19,678 bases of DNA from Glomus cerebriforme (taxonomy: Eukaryota > Glomeromycota > Glomeromycetes > Glomerales > Glomeraceae), in the NCBI GenBank assembly GCA_003550305.1, contig QKYT01000477.1, positions 1-19,678 on the forward strand, given 5' to 3'. This document shows positions 1-8,180 of this stretch, piece after piece. The position numbers and the translations under genes are program-made. A model generated the notes under the pieces. It ran no database searches, was not told the DNA's origin, and saw only the letters and a program-made list of their open reading frames with translations. Position 1 is the first letter of the stretch; every line of letters starts with the position of its first letter.

Positions 1-200
1 TCGGGAAGTTTAGATAATGATTAAGGACAGTCATTGGTAACAAGTCTCCCTTATGAATCTTCTCTTCGCGCGACAAGTTATGCTTTTCTGTTTTCAGAGG
101 GTATATTCGTGATTTATCTTTCGTAATTATGTATTCTTTTTAGAACTTCAATAATTATAATAAACTCGATTAACTTGTCAAAAAAAAAAAAAAAAAAATT
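1..200 (+). other. possible transcript 3' end with genomic A-tract
   Basis: No reading frame is supported here, but the layout is that of a transcript end. An AATAAA lies at 159-164 and is followed 15 bases later by a run of 19 A (180-198). The A-run is followed by T-rich DNA. This could be the poly(A) remnant of a retroposed transcript or non-LTR element whose body lies left of the window, or simply an AT-rich tract after a genuine gene end. No target-site duplication can be tested because the other end is outside the window. Confidence 0.3.
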
Positions 201-340
201 TTTTAAAAAAAATGTAATAAAGTTTATATAAATTTATTTGTGTCAGATTTAATAACTTAATAAATTATATATTTTTTTCTATAAAATAATTTTTTTTCTG
301 CTCTTAAATTTTTCTTTTTGATGTTTATAAATTTTGTAAA

Positions 341-590
341 TGATTGGCTAATCATCATCCAATCAAATTTTAGTGAGGCTGATATGCCACAAAATATCAC
401 GTGCCAGTGATTTTTTGGTGGTTATGCTGGGAAAGTTGGTGATGCATCACCATGGTGATAAATTACTTTTTTCAAATCATAATTATAATTCTGGCCAGAA
501 TTAACATAACTCCGAAACCAAAATTAACATCCACAGTAATAGTATCAACTCAATATCACGTGATGTATAATTATCCAATCAAATTTAAGT
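341..590. promoter_or_regulatory. cluster of palindromes, CCAAT boxes and CACGTG E-boxes
   Basis: TGATTGG (341-347) and CCAATCA (359-365) form a 7-bp inverted pair of CCAAT boxes. The 12-mer CCAATCAAATTT occurs at 359 and again at 575. ATATCACGTG occurs at 394 and 553, each holding a palindromic CACGTG. Between them lie two overlapping perfect palindromes, TGGTGATGCATCACCA (437-452) and ATCACCATGGTGAT (446-459). Such density of CCAAT-binding and bHLH-type sites looks like a regulatory region, but no convincing gene follows on either strand, so the target is unknown. A third CACGTG stands alone at 2359. Confidence 0.4.
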
Positions 591-599
591 ATCGTGAAA

Positions 600-1884
600 A
601 TCGCAAAATAATCGATCTGGTGTTACAAAGGCGCAGCAAAGCAATTTTTTTTTAACGACTTTACTTAGAAAATTAACTATCAGTGATTCACACGTCAAAT
701 TTTGATTTATACAAGTAACTTGAATCGTAATTTATTGATAATAAACTCCAAAAAGCCAAAGGTACCCTAAAAGAAATTTTACTCTGAATTGACTTTATTA
801 ATCTTGTAAAAAATATCGAGACGAGTGAGACCTGGGCAACGATTCGTAATTCCTGGACCACTACCATACCCTCCTCGATTAAGAAGGAACTTATCGTTTC
901 TTTCCTATGACATATATGAAAATCCGAATATCCCCCCGCTTGGCAAGAAGGAATGGTGGTACGTGTCTGTTGTGCATGTTTATAGACATAATACGATATA
1001 ATAATGATCAGTATATTTGACCACATTTAACCTGGTGTAGACGGACGTTAAGAAGAGAACTTCAAAATTTAGGTTGGACGTTAAATGTCCAATATTCGAC
1101 CGTCTCAAGGCAAATTAATCATATTGTTGCCTTACATCAAGTACTTCAGTTATAAACGAATCCAAATTTGTACTGGATGCCACATGGGATAAGAAGATTG
1201 CATGTTATGAGAGGAATACATGCTCGTAGCCTCTATTAATTATATATTTCTGTAATGCTCTCCTGCAAGATTAATATTATATGTACAATACTAATAAAAT
1301 AAATTGGCAAATTACATTTTAATTCATCATAAAAAGCCAGAGAAAAGTGACTACCGAAATGATTGAAAATTTTTTTACTTATGAGTAAATGAAGCAACGT
1401 AATACTAACTGTGTCACATATGTGACTTTCAGGATTTTGTCGCAATCACTAATGATCAAAAATCTTGCGCCTATTCATTTTAGCATTTTGCCAAAATTTA
1501 TTCGAATTTCTTTGTTATGCACACATACTAAAAGAATAATATTTTGATCGATTTATTATATGAAATGCGAATATATGAGAAAGAAGCCGGCCGGTTAAGT
1601 AAAATGAAAAAAATTGGGAGAAGCAGGGTTTAAAGGGAGGAATAAAGCATAATTGCCTGCCGAGCCCTACCTCATATATTGGCAGTTCCATCCCCGCTAC
1701 TCAGTGGTATGATCTATCCAAGCACCTATTTTTTCTAAGTTTTCGCTTTTTATATTTTCCCCACGGTAAAAACCTTTTATCTATCTTTCCCAATTATTCC
1801 CATCCCAAGTCTAAGAATATCAACCGATACAACAGCACACATCTGATCTAAAGAATAATCATTCGCACCCTTAATCCTATTAAA
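600..1884. other. no supported gene; one short helix-turn-helix-like scrap
   Basis: I see no gene I can support. An open frame of 44 codons at 1021-1152 (+) has non-random composition and includes RRELQNLGW and STVSRQINHI. These resemble helix-turn-helix pieces of a transposase or integrase, but the scrap is too short to assign. The reverse strand of 688-1026 is open for 112 codons with a hydrophobic start, but it has no recognisable motif and is probably chance. The stretch 1740-1880 is pyrimidine-rich, as in a fungal leader. Confidence 0.3.
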
Positions 1885-1896
1885 GATGTCTGTAAA

Positions 1897-2199
1897 TTGT
1901 TCTCGGATTACAGAAATGATATTTGCGAATCTTGGCTCGAGCCTGCAATCAAAAAAATGTTAGTCAAACCCCTAATATATAAAGCGTTGATTATCAAGAA
2001 TTATTCTGTTTTTATCTTACCAGAAGAACCAGAAGAACTGGAAGAGTTTGAAGATGAGTTAGTTGAAGAGCCTCGCGAATCAGTTTCAGATTTATTGGTC
2101 GAATTAGCTTCAGATCCTTTGTTGATCAAAGGATCTTTGAACTATTGCGTAATGTTGATTTATTTTGTTTTGGAGATCTTGAATGGCAACATCAGTTGA
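1897..2199 (+). CDS. unrecognised acidic ORF, doubtful
   Basis: This is a 100-codon open frame with a Glu-rich middle (EEPEELEEFEDELVEEP) and a hydrophobic tail. I do not recognise it. An alternative start lies 12 bases upstream in the same frame, at ATG 1885, after a pyrimidine-rich leader. A GTTAGT at 1959 and a pyrimidine-rich CCAG at 2020-2023 resemble intron ends, but joining them puts the acidic part out of frame. The sequence is less AT-rich than its surroundings, which argues for some coding past. A 9-bp hairpin (2113-2121 with 2127-2135) lies inside it. It may be a decayed fragment rather than a working gene. Confidence 0.2.
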   Translation: MFSDYRNDICESWLEPAIKKMLVKPLIYKALIIKNYSVFILPEEPEELEEFEDELVEEPRESVSDLLVELASDPLLIKGSLNYCVMLIYFVLEILNGNIS

Positions 2200-2950
2200 G
2201 ATAAATCTGGATGTAACGGATTTCTCTAGGGATCTAATTCTGCCAAAATCATTTTGACGGGCTTCAATGTTATTAATATTTTCTGCGCTTCGGTGGCGTA
2301 GCCAGCATCATGTGAGTTAATCTTTACCCTCGATTTCGTGCGGTGGTGACTTTAGTGTCACGTGCAGTGAGTTCATCTGCGATTTTTTATTTTTTTTGTT
2401 TGAGAATTATCCACATGGTAACGATCCCGATGAACATCGCTGAACTAACGAACAAAAAAATCAGCGGGTAAGGCAAAAAATGGCATGCTTCCCGAAAAGT
2501 TGATTGATGTTAAACTGGATGAAGCGTTGATGCGTAGTAAATTTATTAAGACGCGTGTTTATTGGTGGATCAAAGTTTACAATGTTTGATCTGGCAAGTT
2601 ATTTAGATAAACGAGTTTTTTTGAATATTTAGCCCGATTTATTCCTCCTTTAGTTATAGTCTTCGAATTTATGAGAAAAAAAAGGCTAATTGTTAAAAAA
2701 TACAATTACGGTTTTAACACCAATTAATACTAATGAAACAATAAAAATGGAGTTGTTACCGAGAAATATACTGTTTATTGTCAAGATCGCACAAGATTTA
2801 GAAAATCGCTCACGTTTTTTTTGCGTAATTACACGTTGTTTTAAACCCCTATTCGCGCTCCATACAAATCTATCAATGACCCGAAAAGGAATCTTGTTTT
2901 ATTTGCGGTCCAGAGGGACTTGCTAATATACATGATTATTTTTCGTTGCC
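2200..2950 (+). other. decayed coding-like stretch, unrecognised
   Basis: There is no intact gene. Short open segments with balanced codon use follow one another in shifting frames on the plus strand. About 2461-2590 contains GMLPEKLIDVKLDEALM and KTRVYWWIKVYNV before a TGA. The 2690-2923 stretch is open for 78 codons from a near-ATG start. Together they look like a frameshifted relic of one protein, but no family is evident. A lone CACGTG lies at 2359-2364. Confidence 0.25.
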
Positions 2951-2952
2951 TA

Positions 2953-4373
2953 CTAACTATATGTTAACGAAGTCACGGCCCTAGTTCTTTTTTCCGTAAG
3001 ATCTTCTGTTGACCTTGCCCTTTTTATTTCCCTCGATTCCTCCAAAGCTTTCACTGGCTTCTGCGCCTCTTCCAGTAACCATACAATATGCCCGAGGACG
3101 TTTTCCACTTTAGTTTGCAAATTCTCGTCATTATATACTACGACTACTGGTTCCGATAACTTAAACGTCGGATTTTCTCCTCGTCAAGCGTACATTCCAT
3201 AAATACCATTTTTCCGCATCAGTTATAATCCCCATACTTTATCCATATATCTGCACGGTAGCTTGTGCGAGGCCTTGTTTAAAGTCATCTTTTTTGACTT
3301 CGACTAATCCAGCTATCCTTCCGGTTGAACGACATTCTATCGCCAAATCAAGGATATCTTGCCCGTTATGTCCCATAACAAGTTTTTCCGGTATGATTTT
3401 GAAATTATTTTCGTACAATGATACACCGCTTGCTAAGTAACAGTACGAATAGATAGATTTCGTCGCCTCATATGCCATGTCAATGGGGGTGGTCTTTTTA
3501 CGAAGGTTCAACTCGGCCATTAGATGTTTAATAACGGCTTTGGACTTTTCGCTAGTTAGGTCAGCAGAACCACATGAAAAAACAGAGTATACGTCAATAC
3601 TAGGATTCGGATCATCGCTAAGACCGTAGAGTTGACACACTTTCGGGAAGGTCCACTTGTTGAATGGTTTCGAGGGAGTCTCATTTTATTTAACACGAAT
3701 ATGCGGAGGATTTTACGGAGGTCTTGATCATTCCGAGGCGAATATTTTGTCTCCATCATTCATGAAGTTAAGCACCGCTCCGTCATTTTCAAGTGTGGCT
3801 GGTTGGTACAATTCACGAATATGAGAGACGCATGTTTGATGTTTGCAGTCCACTTATTTACCTTCCGTCTCGGGTGAACTACAACATCGAACGCTGTAAT
3901 GCAGTGGCTGGTTAATAAATTTTCATAACGTAAAAAAATTTCAGCCGGACGCCCTGCCAAAATCTCGTCCTAAAATTTTCACATATTACGTACCATGGAC
4001 AGACTTGTTGAGTAATGCCTGCAACGAGGCGACTTGCTCAAGTAATTCCTGTTCACGGCTCGAAGTGACGGTTGACACGGGTGGTTCGACTAAGACATGA
4101 ATATGTTCCTCGGCTGGTGAGTCAGGGAAGTATTTCGAATTCTTTTTTATTGCTGACAGCTCATCACAGCCATTGAGTTTGAGATTCTTCAATTGATCGT
4201 CGTGATCGCCAGGGATCGTCACCTTCCATAGCTTAATGTCTTTAGCGTCAACGTTAGCGAAAGTTTGCGGTTGCCCTGTCTTAATAACTAACCAACTTTT
4301 CCCTATCAATATCGACGGCGAGAGCATGTTTTCGGCTTATATAGTAATTTTTGCGAAATTTTATTGGTGCAAA
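2953..4373 (-). pseudogene. Crinkler (CRN) effector-like gene, LFLAK header plus PD-(D/E)XK nuclease-like tail, frame-broken
   Basis: Crinklers are modular secreted or nuclear proteins known from oomycetes and mycorrhizal or chytrid fungi. Exon 1 (3994-4373) carries the header: DAKDIKLWKVTIPGD, then SPAEEHIHVLVEPP, matching the HVLV-x-x-P end motif, then a short coiled coil (SREQELLEQVASLQALL). A clean 100-bp intron follows (3894-3993, GTACGT to TTACAG), and splicing keeps frame into FDVVVHPRRK. The tail has CQLYGLSDDPNPSIDVYSVF, then LDLAIECRSTG and GLVEVKKDDFKQG, with an E-x-K nuclease-type core, then an E/K-rich end to a TAG at 2953-2955. Damage: the usual N-terminal exon is missing, and there is an indel near 4285, shifts near 3825, 3740 and 3690, and three single-base losses near 3230, 3209 and 3187. 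The last three lie in or beside G, T and A runs, so sequencing error could explain them, but not the rest. Confidence 0.85.
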
Positions 4374-4529
4374 CTAGCGTAAGTGAGGACAAGAATTTTA
4401 TTTCGAAAAATAGTATATATCTGATATGAGAAAATGAGAAAGTACGGTGAGTATAATCATGTGAAATAACCTAAACCACAAAAATCAGCGTCTGATAATC
4501 TAAATCTGAAACGCGGTTTTATTATTAAT

Positions 4530-4850
4530 ATGTCATCTATAAATAATGAAGAGGATATTATTTATGAAGAAGATCTCAATGCAGAGGTAAATATTTGCAT
4601 ATTTATTTTATATGCATATTTATAAAGTTTACTATATTAATATCATTTAGAAGATGATACAGAAGAAATATATTTTATTACAAAACAGACAGGCGTGAAA
4701 ACTATAATTCATACATTAACACCGATGGAATATCCTCCTACAAGTGAGGAAGGAATTGCTATAGTTTATTATGTAGAAGGGTGGAATAATGTAGAAACAG
4801 CATTTACTGATGAAAATATTAATATCCAATTTTTTTACCATATTGTTTAA
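4530..4850 (+). pseudogene. intron-bearing relic of an unrecognised, apparently expanded fungal family
   Basis: Exon 1 (4530-4586) starts MSSINNEEDIIYEEDLNAE. A 64-bp intron-like gap follows (4587-4650, GTAAAT to TTTAG). The second part reads DDTEEIYFITKQTG, then HTLTPMEYPPTSEEGIA and EGWNNVETAF, ending at TAA 4848-4850. With this splice the second exon is one base out of frame, so one base has probably been lost at the donor. I take this as the N-terminal part of a longer, repeated Glomeromycotina protein family of unknown function. That recognition is from memory of the sequence style and is not verified. The acidic start and short length are typical of a truncated copy. Confidence 0.5.
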
Positions 4851-5082
4851 ATAAAAAAAATTATTAATTTATAATTTTTTAATATTGTTTTCTTTTTAGT
4901 AAATTAATAATTTATATATTATGTAAGTAACTTCAATGATATTAAAAATTAATGAAGTTAATACAGTTTCTAGATTTTTTTAAAAACACAGATAAGTATA
5001 AAAATATATAAAATAACAATTTTTTATTTTTTAATTTTATATTTTTTTTCCATTTTATATTTTTTATATTTTTTTTTAAAAT

Positions 5083-6144
5083 GTCTGCTATGAAAATTTT
5101 ATAAAATCTGCTAATAATATGATTATTAAACTTCCAGAATTAATTCAAAAACAATGTCAAGATTTTGTATTAAATTATGAAAAAGAAGATATAAGTTTAC
5201 TTAACAAGCATATTCATAATAAAAAATGTGATGAAGAACTTAAAAAAATTACTATAGATATTTTTAATATAGTATGAGTATTATAATTTATATTTATAAA
5301 ATTATAATTTTAAAATTAATTAGATCAAATTATTGGACAAATCTAGCATTTACATCAGAATTTAGAAAAGAACAAAGTGAAGGAACATATGTAACAGATA
5401 TTATAATTCCTTTAATTCAAGCAATATTAAAAGGACTTTCATTTAAACAATCATTTATTAGCATGTATGTATTTTTCAATATTATTATTTTATTTATAAT
5501 ATTAAATTTACAAATTATTATTATAGTGCAGAATGTCAAAATGCTGCTAGTACTAATAGAATAGGTAAAGAAAATTAAGAAAAATGACCAGATTTTATGT
5601 ATTTAATAAAATAGAAAGGTAAAATTTTTGAATTTGTATTTGGTAAATATTCATATGTAATATGTAATGATATTAAAAAAAAAGATGATAGAATAAACTT
5701 TGAAGAAAAATCAATAATGGTATGTATTAGATATAAAAATTATGTAAACCTAAAAAAGAACAGTTTCAATTATTGGAATTTAAGTTGCTGATAATGTTTT
5801 TTATTTATTTAATTTATTAAAATTTTAAATTATTTTAAACTATTATTATAAGTATAATAATAAATATTATTTATAGAAAGTGAAATTCAGTTAAATATAC
5901 TTATGATTGATAAATTTGATACTATTATTTACAAGTAGTAGAAATACCAATACAAAAAACAATAATATATTGATTTTTTTATTTAATATAGAATATTATG
6001 CTTGTTAATTTATTATTATTAATAAATGCATTTAAGATTCATACACATCATATTAAAGCAAGTTCAACAATAAGTTCATTAAGAAGAAATGAAAATGAAC
6101 TAAAAAAAATAAACAAAAAAAAAATAAAAAAAGCGATATGTTAA
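5083..6144 (+). pseudogene. multi-exon relic of an unrecognised fungal family
   Basis: At least three exon-like blocks are visible. Block 1 (5083-5274) includes ENFIKSANNMIIKLPELIQ and LLNKHIHNKKCDEELKK. A gap with GTATGA (5272) and TTAG (5323) ends follows. Block 2 (5324-5474) includes EGTYVTDIIIPLIQAILKG. A second clean intron-like gap (GTATGT to ATTATAG, ending about 5525) joins in frame to block 3, which includes ECQNAASTNRIGKEN and KGKIFEFVFGKYSY. Block 3 is interrupted by TAA, TGA and TAG. Further scraps run to 6144 (INAFKIHTHHIKASSTISSL, then a Lys-rich tail). Block order looks ancestral, but stops and frame changes make it non-functional. I cannot assign an activity. It lies just after the 4530 relic on the same strand and may be part of the same old locus. 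Confidence 0.5.
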
Positions 6145-6657
6145 ATCAAATTCAGAAAAAAGTTTATCTGTTTCTCCTGATATTTTAAATTAATTGTTAA
6201 TTATTATACTGTTTTACAATAAATAAAAAATGCATTAGATTGGCAAATAAAAATTTATTAAAATTAAAAAAAATATTCTAGTAACCAAAAATTCCAAAAA
6301 ATAGTTAAAAATATTAATATAAGGAAAATTCATCCTAATAATTTTTTATGCGAGATGGAATAATTCAAAAGTTCATTAGCATAGATAAAAAAATGAGATA
6401 ATAAGAGTTTTTGTACTAATGCCTGCCAGTATTTCGTTCACCTAAAGCTAAGCTAACACAATATCTAATATAATCTGGTTTCATTTGATATTCTAGATAG
6501 AATAAATATAGTCGTCAGTGCAATATTAAGAAGTAAATGAATATTATCTTAGTAAGTTCATTATGAATTATTACATACAAAGACTTAAGCGAAAGTTGGC
6601 ATTATCAATAATTGATGAAAACAATTCATATAATTAACACTATGTCTCCCACCTGCA
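6145..6657. other. AT-rich intergenic DNA
   Basis: I see no gene, RNA or repeat I can support here. The left end of element 1 follows directly. Confidence 0.5.
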
Positions 6658-6763
6658 TATATATGTTTTGCTTCAGATCGATTCTTGCCTGAGATCGAAT
6701 CTGACGCACCTCAGATTAAAATCGTCAGGTGAGGTGTCTGATTTGAAATATCGATTATCTGAG
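6658..6763 (+). repeat. left inverted repeat of element 1
   Basis: It pairs with the reverse complement of 7955-8048. The best-matching core is CTCAGATTAAAAT, then GTCAGGTGAGGTG, then TATCTGAG at the inner end. The left copy is about 12 bp longer because of an insertion near 6690. Both are rich in ATCTGA and CTCAGAT, which may be transposase binding sites. Confidence 0.85.
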
Positions 6764-7019
6764 ATGCATCAGCTATAATCTGACGCAATTTTTTTTTTTT
6801 TTTATTTTTTTTGAACTTTAATTTTTTTTTCAAAATAAATAATGTCACATTTATTTACATTAGATATGGTCAGTCAAATTATTAAATAGAAAATACATTA
6901 TAATGTATTACATGTAAAATTTATGAAATAAATAAAGGAATTGAATTTTAAAAGTACATAATATTATACTATAATTTATTTATTTAAATATAATTTTCAT
7001 TCTCTAAATTCTTTACAAG

Positions 7020-7930
7020 AAGCCCAAATGTTTAACTCGATCTATAAAAAAAAAGAAGAAAAGGAACAGTTACTAGTGTTTCTTGATGGATGAAGTAATG
7101 AAAATTAAAAAACAATAAAAACTCTTACCTAAAGAAACTGAATTGAGCCGCCCACCAGTTCCTGTAAAGAAAAAGAGAAAAAGAAATAGGAATGATTAAT
7201 GACGTTCATCAATGTATAAAAAACAAAGGAAATTAAAAAAAAAGAAAGTACCGTCTTACCTAAAGAAACCGAATTGAGCCGTCCACCAGTTCCTGTAAAA
7301 AAAAAGAAATAGGAATGATTAATGGTGTTCATCAACTGATAAAACAAAGGAAACTAAAAAAAAAAGCTCTAACTTACCTAAAGAATTCAAATTGAGTCAC
7401 CCACCAGTTCCTGTAAAAAAAAAGAAGAAAAGGAATAGTTTAGTGGCGTTTCTCAAGGATAAACACAAAGAAATTAATAAAAAAGTTCATTCTTACCTTA
7501 AAGAAAGTGAATTGAGCCGCCCTGTAAAAAAAAAGAAGAAAGGACTGGTTAGTGACGTTCCTCAAAGGATAGAACACAAAGGAAATTAAAAAACAATAAA
7601 AATACTTACCTAAAGGAACCGAATTGAACCGTCCACCAGTTCTTGTAAAGAAAAAAAAATAGGAACGGTTAATGGCGTTCCTCAAAGGATAAANCAAAAA
7701 AAAATACAATAAAAAATACAAACGCTTATCTTAAAGCCAGAATACCTAACCTGTTCCTGTAAAGAAAAAAAGGAATGGTTAATGGCATTACTTAAAAGGT
7801 AAATTATAGGAAAATATAAAGTACATTTACCTTAAACAGGGCATCCTAAACCGTTTCTATAAAGAAAAAAAAAGACAGTTAATAACGTTTCGAAAAAAAC
7901 AAGAATTAAAAAAAAATTATATACCTTTAA
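7020..7930 (-). repeat. tandem array of about eight micro-exon plus intron-like units (element 1)
   Basis: Marker positions (ctgtaa or its variant) fall at 7042, 7162, 7293, 7411, 7522, 7643, 7757 and 7857, so the period is 100-131 bp. On the minus strand each unit reads polypyrimidine tract, ACAG, a core of about 33 nt, then GTAAG. Donor GTAAG/GTAAA is kept in six of seven units; the unit near 7730 has ATAAG. Acceptor TACAG/TATAG is kept in nearly all. A CACTAAC/CATTAAC-like branch site lies about 30 nt before each acceptor. The 33-nt core is a multiple of three, and one frame reads TGGRLNSVSL in the first two full units, whose two base differences are both silent. The unit at 7522 lacks 9 nt of the core; the unit at 7411 has a stop. 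Base 7694 is ambiguous. Confidence 0.8.
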
Positions 7931-7954
7931 CTTACTGTACCTAAAAGACAGCCC

Positions 7955-8048
7955 CTCAGATAATTGATGTTTCAAACCAGGCACCTCACCTGACAATTTT
8001 AATCTGAGGCGTCAGATTTGAGAATTGATCTGAGGCACAACATATATA
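7955..8048 (-). repeat. right inverted repeat of element 1
   Basis: This is the reverse complement of the left end at 6658-6763, continuous apart from one indel of about 12 bp and scattered substitutions. Its outer tip, CATATATA, borders the deaminase upstream region. Confidence 0.85.
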
Positions 8049-8050
8049 AC
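8044..8050 (+). promoter_or_regulatory. candidate TATA box for the deaminase gene
   Basis: TATATAA spans the right tip of element 1 and its flank, 131 bp before the ATG at 8181. The distance suits a fungal promoter with a short leader. If it is used, the mobile element supplies most of the box. No transcript evidence is available. Confidence 0.35.
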
Positions 8051-8180
8051 TCATCGGACCTGTTTAGCATTTTACAGTCCAAATACTGTCCAAATTAATA
8101 TCACAACTTGATCATCATGTGATTTAAAAATGCCCACTTGGCACTTGCCATGTCGGTAACAATCATAGCCATGTTTAAGT

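Larger units (their letters stand above)
6658..8048 (-). mobile_element. element 1: non-autonomous inverted-repeat element carrying a tandem exon-intron-like array
   Basis: The ends are long inverted repeats (6658-6763 and 7955-8048). Inside, a T-rich tract and about 200 bp of AT-rich spacer (6787-7010) lead into about eight tandem units of 100-131 bp (7020-7930). There is no transposase, so it would depend on one supplied elsewhere. The tips read TATATATG, so a TA target duplication is possible but cannot be separated from the AT-rich tip; no 8-bp duplication is visible. I set the strand to minus because the splice-like signals of the array lie there. It ends 132 bp before the deaminase start codon. 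The build matches element 2 (11335-12683), although the sequences differ. Confidence 0.75.

Noticed and set aside
688..1026. 112-codon minus-strand gene with a membrane segment
   Set aside because: The hydrophobic start comes from AT-rich Ile/Tyr codons, and no motif, intron or poly(A) context supports it.
1885..2200. Two-exon gene with GTTAGT donor at 1959 and CCAG acceptor at 2023
   Set aside because: Splicing puts the acidic second part out of frame and meets a stop within about ten codons.
7129..7721. Several open frames of 65-93 codons on both strands across the array
   Set aside because: They read through the T-rich or A-rich intron-like parts as Phe or Lys runs; they are by-products of the repeat.
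7020..7930. CRISPR-like regular array
   Set aside because: Units are 100-131 bp and similar along their whole length, without short repeats separated by unique spacers, and the genome is eukaryotic.
6658..8048. LTR retrotransposon
   Set aside because: The long terminal repeats are inverted, not direct, and there are no reverse transcriptase, integrase or primer-binding features.
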